Assembly (NCBI GenBank): GCA_000482145.1
Contig: AUXH01000033.1
Location: forward strand, 1-61,665
Source of the DNA: Strigomonas culicis
Taxonomy: Eukaryota > Euglenozoa > Kinetoplastea > Trypanosomatida > Trypanosomatidae
DNA: 61,665 nt
Direction of reading: 5' to 3'
Part shown: one piece after another, positions 10,201 through 16,926 of the stretch
Position numbering within the stretch: the first letter of the stretch is position 1
Layout of the letters: each line of letters opens with the position of its first letter
Notes under the pieces: generated by a model
What the model saw: the letters and a program-made list of their open reading frames with translations, nothing else
Told to the model about the DNA's origin: nothing
Databases searched by the model: none
Made by a program: the position numbers and the translations under genes

Positions 10201-11087
10201 CCCACGCCATCGATGCGCTGTCGGATGGCGGGGTGGGGACGACCGTGCGGAAAGGGGAAGACCTGAAAATAAAGTGGTATACGCTGTGTGTACTGACGGT
10301 GCTAACACCCGACGGCCCGCTCGCCGCCGAGCGGCAGCCGTCGCCACGCGGAGAAGAGACAGCAGCGGACGGTGCGAGGGCGGTGCGCGCCCTGCAGCTT
10401 GTTCTTGAGTGGGCCCTGGAGCTGCTCCTGCTCTCCACCCCCTCCGCCGCCACAACCCCCGCGCCGGTAGCTGCCGCCTCCCTTCCCCCGCTGCATGACG
10501 GCAGCGCCGATGCGGCCTACACCCATCCCCGCCGGTTGGTCTGTCGGCTGCTCTACCAGTGCTGTGCGCAGTTCCGGCGGCGCCTGCTGTACCTCGACCC
10601 CACCCTCGCCCTGCTGCTGCTGCTGACGGTGGACAGCGGCGCCACCCCGCGGACGCTGTTCAGCGCGGACGAGAAGGGATGGCTGCTCGCCGGCGCGTTG
10701 CTCGTGTTCGCCCCGCCACGCACGTCACGGCCCGCGCCGTCCTGCAGCGGCGGGTGCCTCTCGCCGGCGCTGCTGGAGCAGACCGTCGCGCAGTTCCTCG
10801 CACAGGCGGAGGTGGCGGCGCGCTCGGGCTGGCACCTCTACCATGCGGTCCTGACGCCCCGCCACGCGGGGCGTCAGGACGTGTGTGTGTCGCCGCAGGC
10901 CGCCGCCGTGCTGCTGCGCGCGTGTCAGATCTACACGGAGGAAAGCGGAGGGCATGAGCGGGAGGCGCCACAACTCTTCCCGCTCTATCGTATCGCAGAC
11001 TTCATTGACGACCGTGTGGCGGCTCCACCAGAGCCTCACTTTGTGCTGCTCGATGAAGAGGATTTCTTTTTACTTCCCTTTGCGTAA
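4245..11087 (+). CDS. Very large hypothetical protein, helical/ARM-HEAT-like
   Basis: Encodes about 2280 aa. I do not recognise the family. The sequence alternates Leu/Ala/Gln-rich amphipathic helices (for example the LQLLQSLLSCIEHF region near residue 525, and many QLLLxLL patterns) with disordered Gly/Ser/Asp/Glu linkers. One acidic linker (Ser run then DDEEDEEEE) lies around residues 1306-1332. This pattern suggests an alpha-solenoid scaffold, but no repeat could be aligned by eye. The C-terminus is acidic and aromatic. No signal peptide or TM segment is clear once the start is set at 4245 (M-M-D-G); the upstream in-frame ATG at 4077 would add a Phe-rich segment encoded by the polypyrimidine tract and is rejected. 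High GC and uninterrupted frame support a real gene. Confidence 0.8.
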   Translation: MMDGCGNTSHVQLPLYAPAAAAPPPHRKAKRRHPHRSDTNKNGSFVTTSFVLSDDSGICPDGEAVETMARREGHVHHFCVDCFLVQLQQLPLSEVHHHLYTLTTALGQLVAATSAAASAMSPTSDDGAYEGRRASRKQDRNRTGCQNDACGPPPYPPLWRPQEHEWGEEEEEERGEMEAYWWCLTQCQRSLVQAQPPREVHAKGGYPYPTNSNLLAEVLAMVVESLCVRLVQEHDHPTTVLHKPNPSAPNLKQNTMNNNTTTTENGNSAVYVRRLLLDFVLFLYEVSEWKGEDRVDAHTPSRHAFMAYYEDALSTLPYVVTQLLLRTLTHYCAYEEARETGAEVSYENTGQQENRDEDAYEANTQQHSGRRSALARSMDANANADPHRTGSALLALVLCDLTERSPAALRCLLEHPEGEGHPPLFAELVALFRDCTATRGGPYINEMLLCALSHVWAAARQRPPWLEAARRALLGGGTLPAVSGRATREARGGLKVIGGGDAAEDTMATEESGGTAQALQLLQSLLSCIEHFSQNVYVVQNGLTFLNLLLSTEACKELLMQLVSGAAPCLQRTTGRSEEVIQESEDGDADAGPSLVRWLGACGQLAASLLLQYSNSHRRPEQPTGRISNSGGGGRNPWPAQWQKTHRKKQPAPHMACVDSVEGLLVATLTHVVQLLVYVARRAGCRAPPSLLLLLPLPQVAEMEDYAVEALTVLAANAAPDDTDGHALALAGQLLALLDWLYVYREQHFLCEAPEQEAAEDPPTAVDATHAVAGGAWGARRAPLWRYMLRTTTIAHEQYIVVCFDWLKKRSRGRHTTGETTGEEEAGKTCSSAAAVGSLYLSLSIQKFIRPAPTAPFPQTHATAPRVNSHHTEQLVERIVALAATDGDPIGHAPFERNNTAYDTQNWCLADPSTRMGASTEPRPPPAAVPLRCLLHVLRPFLLAVGDVRALRRESQHRLATHLLDVLQRNVGASSLASTAARAPYRPHANPTEEEEEGTCEDGGNAAPLEPHERLNRSIMAYYEAYYDHDSPSDAEEGGDEQQTDGQAPPFLGVPLARRDVQLLWFALHFFLTGSALPDERDRRPRSSCHAAGDTVDRLREEEVCLPLLLPLTLHLLHVALTEDREDAAVDAEALLGAEAPRQELELLVVLLDVVCVLMQLPPARDGRSDSAACRFLLQRLLRRGLLDGLLARSAALLDGIEQCRQQAARTDDTFLLELRGDQLQRGRVALVQLLLGDARDPAAAASATLYKADSGERSPVGARAWDWLRQVRCVPQLFLQYPYSSDSDVWLDAHLALASCGPDSSSSSSAGSGSSTPAATDDEEDEEEESDAPMTREHVLHRLSVLGLRPPVTPTELQCLLRDRLADGLALLRKVDAVTAGAAGEGRGRARRGSRPAGQEAMPQLAHSQPYSALLLAAVRQLRRLLQVVAACYQWYGPSSFADAAMAELYEAAVAMDADASPPELVSPRDAEAALDGNGISLTEDLSARLYTFCCHRLLPHVWGPLVVMRRAATTAASAVDGEGAGAERVVAELMLLLDGVCALGDGGVPTSVSEPHGSLLATLLHSRWSSPLVSTLVLVPLVQSAASANGEQELVCLAPFTTAAWQRFFAGDTALAADRTDATEPATSFLHVFFSFLHTAVLYGSDRCDGVEGGGTRDRAAIFSLLRFLQTTVCDPHPAFLSNHSPTTTTGDGDDAESERNGPKGTRWKQVLAQLHELLLAFMQDTLLPHPSSLLPSYAARGSSSHHQEDGGDVDMMQCVESILLFFYTCGCQGGASDTSAVGSDAAASVRSQVPVLEWVVSNRFGLSHNHPLLPTTAPTAATKKLLPAPLEAEERLARQLRHVPLVSLQLLYVLFHRLRRCAAADAALAATSSHLTRAHRYGTHLLLPALHAYMVCHTTPQALPELDQNAEAGAAARQPLAHDGHTRLLVCYLLQDAIATLGAQLEQQQQRWGGGDAQGSGGLCDRQRRRAWRSWTPLVLSAAHAIDALSDGGVGTTVRKGEDLKIKWYTLCVLTVLTPDGPLAAERQPSPRGEETAADGARAVRALQLVLEWALELLLLSTPSAATTPAPVAAASLPPLHDGSADAAYTHPRRLVCRLLYQCCAQFRRRLLYLDPTLALLLLLTVDSGATPRTLFSADEKGWLLAGALLVFAPPRTSRPAPSCSGGCLSPALLEQTVAQFLAQAEVAARSGWHLYHAVLTPRHAGRQDVCVSPQAAAVLLRACQIYTEESGGHEREAPQLFPLYRIADFIDDRVAAPPEPHFVLLDEEDFFLLPFA

Positions 11088-11396
11088 TGGAATGCACAAA
11101 AGAGAGAATGCTCTTTTCCTTTCTTCAGTTTTTTCGATAATACTATCGTTTCTGCTGTATATCTGCTCTAATGATTTGAATAATAATAATACAACGGAGT
11201 TCTCTTATTTGGTAGTGTTGATTTGTTTTCTTTGTTTCATTTTTTACAGAGATGTCAAAGCGCACTGCAAAGACAAAAAAAAAACTTTTTTTTTCCCGTT
11301 TTTCTTTTCTTCTACAATTAGGATAGGTCTAATAGTTACCATCACACATAAACACATATAGCAGTTGTATATACATTAGTACCTTTTTTTTTAGTA
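11088..11396 (+). promoter_or_regulatory. Intergenic with two candidate trans-splice acceptors
   Basis: AT-rich 309-nt spacer. A polypyrimidine tract (11286-11313) is followed by AG at 11320-11321, giving a 75-nt 5' UTR. A second T tract (11384-11392) is followed by AG at 11393-11394, only 2 nt before the ATG at 11397. Using the second site would make that ATG almost leaderless, so the first is preferred. Confidence 0.45.
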
Positions 11397-13412
11397 ATGA
11401 GACCTTTCCAGGTCTCCCGCCTAGCGACGCTGCCCTGTCACAGCTGTCGCCTAGGGGGTGTAAAGCTCGCTTGTGTTACTTCGTCTCCCATCGTACGGTA
11501 CAGCAGCAGCAGCAGCAGCCATCATGAGCCGCCCACCACGACGCTCTCCGCCTCCCCTCCACTCGCACCGTGCGCCACCTCTCCGGTGTGGATCGAAGCG
11601 GTGCAGCACTTTTATCGCGTCTTAGAAGTCCGCGCCGGTGACGCGGCGATTGCCTACCTCGGCTCGGAGGGCCTCACCAGCAGCAGCCACGTAGGGCAGA
11701 AGGCCAGCACGGCCTCCGTGCATGCGGCGGCCTGCACCGCCATGCAGCTGTGTCTGCAGCACGGGCGTTCCGCGGAGGCGCTCGACGTGTACGTGGCCGC
11801 CTGCGAGGAAGGGCTTCCGTCGGTCGGCCTCGAGCCTTCCCCTCCGCGCACCGCCGCCGCCAACATCCACCGGCTGGCGCTGGACGCGCTGCGGACGGTG
11901 CCGCACCGCTCGCACCAGCGGCGCGTCGTCGCGCAGCTGCTGGCCGCGGAGGGCGTCGGCGCCGGCCCCGCCGCGGCGGACGACCCGCGCCACCCCGCGC
12001 GGCTCACCGCCGTCAGCGTGGCCGAGGACTTCCGGGTGCAGCTGCGGCAGCAGCTGGGCGTGCTGCGCACCACGCGCCAGCTGAGGCTGCCCCTCGGCCG
12101 CAACTACCTCCTCACGCAGGCGCAGCGCGCCCTCGACGACCACCGCCTGCGCCGCGAGGTGGAGGTGGACCCGCTGCTGCAGCTCTCCTCCGCCCTGCTC
12201 TGGCACCCGTTCAGCTACGCGACGCCGAGCCTGCGGTGGGCGCGGCGGCAGGGGCGGCTGGAGACGCTCGCGCACACCGTCTCGACGAGCGGCATGAGCC
12301 CCATCCAGCGACGCCGCATCCTCGAGATGGAGGCCGCCGTCGCGCCGGTGCGCCGCGTGTGCACGCACACCCTCCAGTACCTGACAACGCTGGCGCCGCA
12401 GTGGGACGCGCTCGTCGCCCGCCGCGTCGCGGAGGTGCTGCTACTGCCGGAGGACGCGCGCAGCATCTTCCCGCCGGACTACCGCGCGAAGCGCCAGCGC
12501 GCGCGGCGGGCCGGCAGCGGCGCGCGCCAGCTCCTGGCGGGCGGCAACGGGGACGCCGCGTGGACGGACGCGGCGCATCGGCTGTTCGACCCGCCCGTGC
12601 CGGCGCACGAGGCGGCGGAGGCGGAGGCCGGCGGCGTCGGCGCGCTCGACCGTGCGCTGGCGCGCGCCAGCCGCATCCTGGCGCGCCGCGTCTTCCCCAA
12701 CATCATCGTGCCCGACGCGGCCTTTGTGCTGCAGCACCTGCAGCAGCTGCTGCAGCTCGGCCGGCACCGAGAGATTGTGCTGCCGCACGGCGTGCTGCTC
12801 GCGCTGGCGCGGCTGGCCGCCACGACGCGCGACCCGAAGCGCTTCCACGCCCGCCGCGCGCTACACGCCCTCATGCAGCAGACGACGACGAGCGACACGC
12901 CGCGGCTCGAGACCGCCGTGCGCCGCGGCGGGGCCCACTCGGTCGCCGCGCGCCACGTGCGCCAGCAGGGCGGCGTCACGCTGTTGGGGCTGCAGGACGA
13001 GCTGGCGCTGCTGGAGCGCTGCCCGGAGCGCACGCTGCTGGAGGACGCGCTCGGTGCCGCGGCGGACCGCTTTGACGACGACGCGGGGCTGCCACTCGGC
13101 GGCCGCGCCGCCGCCGGCGTCGGGGACGTCTCCGCGACGCTGGTCGCGCTGCAGGTCGGCCGGCTCGTCGCGGCGCCGCCCGGCGCGCGGCAGCGGCCGT
13201 CGTCACTGTCGGAGGTCGACGCGCTTGTGGCCGCCATCGTGCAGTCCAACGCACCCGCCGCCGCCGTGGCGCCGAGCGAGGTGCCGCTCTTCAAGACGCG
13301 CTCGCGCGCATACTGGGCTCGCATGCCGGTCGTGCTCGCGACCACCTCCGACAGCACGCGAGCCATCGCGCACATGATGGGGGTGCGCATGTATCCTCCC
13401 GTGGAAGGGTAA
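11397..13412 (+). CDS. Hypothetical, probably mitochondrial, helical (PPR-like?) protein
   Basis: Encodes 671 aa. The N-terminus (MRPFQVSRLATLP...) is basic and Ser/Leu-rich without acids up to a Ser run near residue 40, consistent with a mitochondrial presequence and with the ATG at 11397. The mature part is highly helical and Arg/Ala/Leu-rich. One segment, CLQHGRSAEALDVYVAACEE (about residues 117-136), resembles a pentatricopeptide helix pair, and HLQQLLQLGRHREIVLPHGV (about 445-464) has a similar look. Kinetoplastid mitochondria carry many divergent PPR and mitoribosome-assembly proteins, so that is the best guess. No catalytic motif is visible. It sits directly upstream of the Rieske gene. 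Confidence 0.75.
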   Translation: MRPFQVSRLATLPCHSCRLGGVKLACVTSSPIVRYSSSSSSHHEPPTTTLSASPPLAPCATSPVWIEAVQHFYRVLEVRAGDAAIAYLGSEGLTSSSHVGQKASTASVHAAACTAMQLCLQHGRSAEALDVYVAACEEGLPSVGLEPSPPRTAAANIHRLALDALRTVPHRSHQRRVVAQLLAAEGVGAGPAAADDPRHPARLTAVSVAEDFRVQLRQQLGVLRTTRQLRLPLGRNYLLTQAQRALDDHRLRREVEVDPLLQLSSALLWHPFSYATPSLRWARRQGRLETLAHTVSTSGMSPIQRRRILEMEAAVAPVRRVCTHTLQYLTTLAPQWDALVARRVAEVLLLPEDARSIFPPDYRAKRQRARRAGSGARQLLAGGNGDAAWTDAAHRLFDPPVPAHEAAEAEAGGVGALDRALARASRILARRVFPNIIVPDAAFVLQHLQQLLQLGRHREIVLPHGVLLALARLAATTRDPKRFHARRALHALMQQTTTSDTPRLETAVRRGGAHSVAARHVRQQGGVTLLGLQDELALLERCPERTLLEDALGAAADRFDDDAGLPLGGRAAAGVGDVSATLVALQVGRLVAAPPGARQRPSSLSEVDALVAAIVQSNAPAAAVAPSEVPLFKTRSRAYWARMPVVLATTSDSTRAIAHMMGVRMYPPVEG

Positions 13413-13710
13413 GGCGCGCCGGCTTCTGAGTCCGCTCTTGCGCTCTGATTACTTAGTATAGGTTTGCTACACTTCTCTTACTCTCGCTCGACACACCAAA
13501 CCCACTTATCCCAAGCGATAGGGATGACATGGAACTGTTGGTTTTGTTGTTGATTGCTCACGTACTGGAAGACCACAGGTGTATCATTCTTTCATCTTAC
13601 AAATTCTCTCTCTCTCTCTCTCTCTCTCTTCTGTTTCCTTTCACTGCAAACAAAAAAAAAAGTTTTAGTTTTTTTTTACTCTGTAATCAAAGAAAAAAAA
13701 AGTATCAATC
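13413..13710 (+). other. Intergenic with TC microsatellite and T-tract before the Rieske gene
   Basis: A TC repeat at 13605-13629 and a T tract at 13669-13677 are both suitable polypyrimidine signals. Candidate acceptor AGs are at 13661-13662 and 13691-13692; the latter leaves an 18-nt 5' UTR. Nothing else is seen. Confidence 0.5.
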
Positions 13711-14604
13711 ATGTTCCGTCGCACCTGTGTCTCTGCCCTCCGCGCCACCCGTGTCGCGCAGGTCTCCCTCGTCTTCAAGCAGCTAGAAGGTAACGCCCCC
13801 CTCACCAAGAAGGACAAGCCCGTGAACTCGTTCTCCGACGAGTTCATGAAGCCCCCGGTCTCGACGGAGATGGAGAGCAAGTACGGCCGCTACGCCAAGT
13901 ACTCCGACCCCGCGCTCAGCAACGTGGACGTGTCCAGTGAAGTAGTACTCAACACGTACCCCGACGGCGCCCGCGAAGGCCGCATCGAGACGACCGCCGG
14001 CGTCGCGCTGAAGGACTTCGACGCCAACATCTGGGACGAGGACTTCTTCCGAAAGCACATCCTGAAGCCCAAGCTGCCGGATGAGCTGGAGGACTGCGCG
14101 CGCGTCACGGACTACGCGCTCAACTCCTGCCTTCTCGGCTTCGTCATCCTCATGGCGCGTTACGCCGTGCTGCCGCTCTGGTACGTCGGCCAGCCAGCCA
14201 TGTCCATGGTCGGTCAGATGAACATCGAGGCCGAGATCGGCAGCCTCGAGGACCGCGAGTGCAAGACCGTCGTGTGGCGCGGCAAGCCCGTCTTCGTGTA
14301 CAAGCGCAGCGAGCGCCAGATGAAGGAGATCCTGGAGACGCCCATGTCGCAGCTGAAGCACCCCGAGACGGACGAGGCCCGCTTCCCGGAGAAGCGCGAC
14401 ATGGCCGTCGTCATCGCTATCTGCACCCATCTCGGCTGTGTGCCCATCCCGAACGAGGGTCTCTTCAACGGTTTCTTCTGTCCGTGCCACGGCAGCCACT
14501 ACGATGCCTCTGGCCGTATCCGCCAGGGCCCGGCGCCGCTGAACTTAGAGGTGCCTCCGTACAAGTGGCTCGACGAGAATAACATCTACATGGGTAAGCT
14601 ATAA
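13711..14604 (+). CDS. Rieske iron-sulfur protein of the cytochrome bc1 complex (complex III)
   Basis: Encodes 297 aa, the usual kinetoplastid length. It carries electrons from ubiquinol to cytochrome c1 in the inner mitochondrial membrane. The C-terminal Rieske domain has box I CTHLGC (238-243) and box II CPCHGS (257-262). The 2Fe-2S ligands are C238, H240, C257 and H260, with the conserved disulfide pair C243/C259; all are intact. A hydrophobic anchor lies at about 137-157, and the N-terminus is a basic mitochondrial presequence (MFRRTC...). A long N-terminal extension before the anchor is typical of trypanosomatid Rieske proteins. The ATG at 13711 follows the T tract closely and begins the presequence. 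Confidence 0.97.
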   Translation: MFRRTCVSALRATRVAQVSLVFKQLEGNAPLTKKDKPVNSFSDEFMKPPVSTEMESKYGRYAKYSDPALSNVDVSSEVVLNTYPDGAREGRIETTAGVALKDFDANIWDEDFFRKHILKPKLPDELEDCARVTDYALNSCLLGFVILMARYAVLPLWYVGQPAMSMVGQMNIEAEIGSLEDRECKTVVWRGKPVFVYKRSERQMKEILETPMSQLKHPETDEARFPEKRDMAVVIAICTHLGCVPIPNEGLFNGFFCPCHGSHYDASGRIRQGPAPLNLEVPPYKWLDENNIYMGKL

Positions 14605-15552
14605 GCCGGCGCACACAGCTAGGACGAGCATCACCATAAGCATAATAAGAACACGTAAAAAAAAAAAAGGTCAGCATAAGGGTGTCACATGGAATAACAA
14701 AATGAGACAAGGAACAGAAAATGAAGAAGCAAAAGGGAAAAAAATATACATATACAAAGAAAAAAAAAAGATAGCGAACAGCGCATCTCATTGTTCACGT
14801 TTTTTCTTCTTCTTCATTCTTCTTCTTTGTGTTTGTTATTTCCATTGGCCCTTATCTAATCTTTAAAGCTCTCTCTTTTTTTTTTATTGTTTTCTTTAAA
14901 GTAGTATATCTTAATTCTTAAAAGTACTTAGCTAGGAAATATTAGTTTTTTATTATTTTCTTCATTTTTTTCGTCGTTTATATTACACTCTTAGTTGTTT
15001 TCTTTTTTTCTGGGTTTCGCACACAAGTACATGGAAAATATTTAAATAGAGAACAGCGATCTAGTTGTTGTTGTTTTTTATATATTATGATGATTCATTG
15101 AGTAGCACAAAAATGTTTCTTTTTTGAAGGATAGATCATAATTGTTGTTTCGCTTTTTCTCGCACTGTTCCTTTATATTCATCCTTCACGACTTATTTAC
15201 ATATTTTTTTTTTGAACTTGTGTGCACCTCTTAGTATCTAATTAACCGTACATATGAAAAGAAAAGAAAAACGACTGACGAGCATCAGTTTCAACTTCTG
15301 AAGAGATTCACCTGGGTGGTGATACAGAGATGTATTGTACCTTCTCTTTTTCTTCTCGAAAAACACGTTCTGATAATTCACTTCTCTCTCTCTCTCTTTC
15401 CTCTCTCTTCCATTGTTGGATCCCTTGGCGTTCTGTGTAGCGCATCAAAATAACAAAAAAAAGACAACTATTGGCGAATAACGAAAAAAAAACTCCACAG
15501 ACTTACACCGCCCTGTTTCATTAACAGTAGCGTAAGTAACCTCTATATACTA
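14605..15552 (+). other. Long AT-rich intergenic region (about 950 nt)
   Basis: Strongly AT-rich with many A and T homopolymers, presumably the long Rieske 3' UTR plus the leader region of the next gene. A short TC repeat lies at 15384-15397. No credible ORF, tRNA or snRNA is visible. It is one of the longest gene-free stretches outside the strand switch. Confidence 0.6.
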
Positions 15553-15559
15553 TTTTTAG
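15553..15559 (+). promoter_or_regulatory. Predicted trans-splice acceptor (TTTTTAG)
   Basis: A short T tract with AG at 15558-15559 lies 15 nt before the ATG at 15575. The TC-rich tract at 15381-15413 could also contribute. Confidence 0.45.
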
Positions 15560-15574
15560 CTTTCCTTGTTGATC

Positions 15575-16624
15575 ATGAAAAAAACAGAGTTACTAAAGCG
15601 AATCCGGGAAGAGTACCAAATCCCTCTCCAGTCCTATCCACCCCCGTTGACGAAGCGGCTCGCCTTTCAGGCCGCGCTGAGCACGGACGCGATTCTCGAC
15701 CACAGCAGTGACCATCCTAGCTACTGTACGAATAATAATCTGCATGAGGGTGGTAGTGGTAGCGGTGGTGGGCTTCACTATGATGTACGGAAGGGTGCGC
15801 TGAGCGGTTGCGGCGAGCCCAGCCCCGGCCGCAGCCCACACGAGGGCGGCAGCCGGCCGAAGCGGCAGCGGGAGGGGTGGCAGGCCACCGCGCCGGACCA
15901 GCATGCGTGTCACAGCGGCAGCGGCTATGTGGCGGGCCGCACCGGTGCCTCGCCGTGCTACGCGCCGAGCTCGCCGCGCGAGGGCCAGCTGCGGCTCTGC
16001 TCCCGCCCGGTCACGGTCCAGGTCATGCGCGGGGACACGGGTCGGACGGTGCGCTTTCGCCTGCAGCTCTGCCTGCACTACCACTGGGGCCGCCGCCACG
16101 AGTTCTATCACAGCGCCGTCGGCGAGCCCACCGGGCTGGAGCTGACAGAGACGCTGCAGGCCACGGTGGACCACGGGGAGCTGCAGAGCCGCCGCGACGA
16201 GTCCCTGGACGAGGAGGCGGCCGGCACGCCGTCGTACGCGGATGCAGGCCCTTCTCTCGCACTCGACCTCAACAATCGGCTATCGTACTTCTTCGAGGAG
16301 TCTCAGACGTCACGCGTGGCGAGAGCGCCGGCGGTGCCGCCGCACTTTGGCCATGACCCCGTGCGTTGGCTGGGGCCGCAGACACCCACGCTGGCCCTCT
16401 TCGCGCTCCTCAAGTGCTGTGCGGAGGAGGCGCTCGTGTTAGATGACACGAACAAGCTGTTTCTCTACCGCGGCCGCAATGCGCAGTCGACAGAGGGCAA
16501 ACACCACTTGATAAATGATCTATTCGCGCGGTGCTTCACGGAGGAACCGACCGAGGCAGAGGCACAGCGAAGGAGGAGCGAGGAGGAGCCATTGACGATA
16601 TGCATCATCAAAAAGTGGAACTAA
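15575..16624 (+). CDS. Hypothetical protein, no recognised domain
   Basis: Encodes 349 aa and starts MKKTELLKRIREEYQ, a short amphipathic basic helix. Residues about 48-140 are Gly/Ser/Pro-rich and probably disordered. A globular part follows from about 140 (RPVTVQVMRGDTGRTVRFRL), with alternating hydrophobic and polar residues suggesting beta strands, and the protein ends in a mixed helical region (RRSEEEPLTICIIKKWN). I do not recognise a family. An in-frame TTG three codons upstream is not used; the first ATG follows the predicted splice acceptor. Clean GC-rich frame and normal spacing support a real gene. Confidence 0.75.
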   Translation: MKKTELLKRIREEYQIPLQSYPPPLTKRLAFQAALSTDAILDHSSDHPSYCTNNNLHEGGSGSGGGLHYDVRKGALSGCGEPSPGRSPHEGGSRPKRQREGWQATAPDQHACHSGSGYVAGRTGASPCYAPSSPREGQLRLCSRPVTVQVMRGDTGRTVRFRLQLCLHYHWGRRHEFYHSAVGEPTGLELTETLQATVDHGELQSRRDESLDEEAAGTPSYADAGPSLALDLNNRLSYFFEESQTSRVARAPAVPPHFGHDPVRWLGPQTPTLALFALLKCCAEEALVLDDTNKLFLYRGRNAQSTEGKHHLINDLFARCFTEEPTEAEAQRRRSEEEPLTICIIKKWN

Positions 16625-16926
16625 ACACACAACACACACACACACAGCAGATGCAGTGTGTGTGATTTCACATATTCTAAGAGTCGCTATGTGTATTCTG
16701 TTACTCAAGCAGCTCGTTGGCGTTCTTTTTGTTTGTTTGTTTCCTTGTTTTTATTTTCACATGCTAATTCACACACACACAAAGAGGAAAAAAAGGAGTA
16801 AATAAAATGTGAATAGAGTGAACAGGGGCAACACAACGTGAAGCTGTATTGTTATTGTATCTCTGACAACTGCGTCTTTTCTCCCTGTTGCAATACGACT
16901 TAACTTGCAGTCAAAAGAAATACGCT
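16625..16926 (+). promoter_or_regulatory. Intergenic with CA repeat and predicted trans-splice acceptor
   Basis: A short CA repeat follows the stop codon (about 16629-16646). The pyrimidine-rich stretch 16873-16888 is followed, with no intervening AG, by CAG ending at 16910, which is 16 nt before the ATG at 16927. This sets the next gene's start and rules out the in-frame TTG at 16888. Confidence 0.5.
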
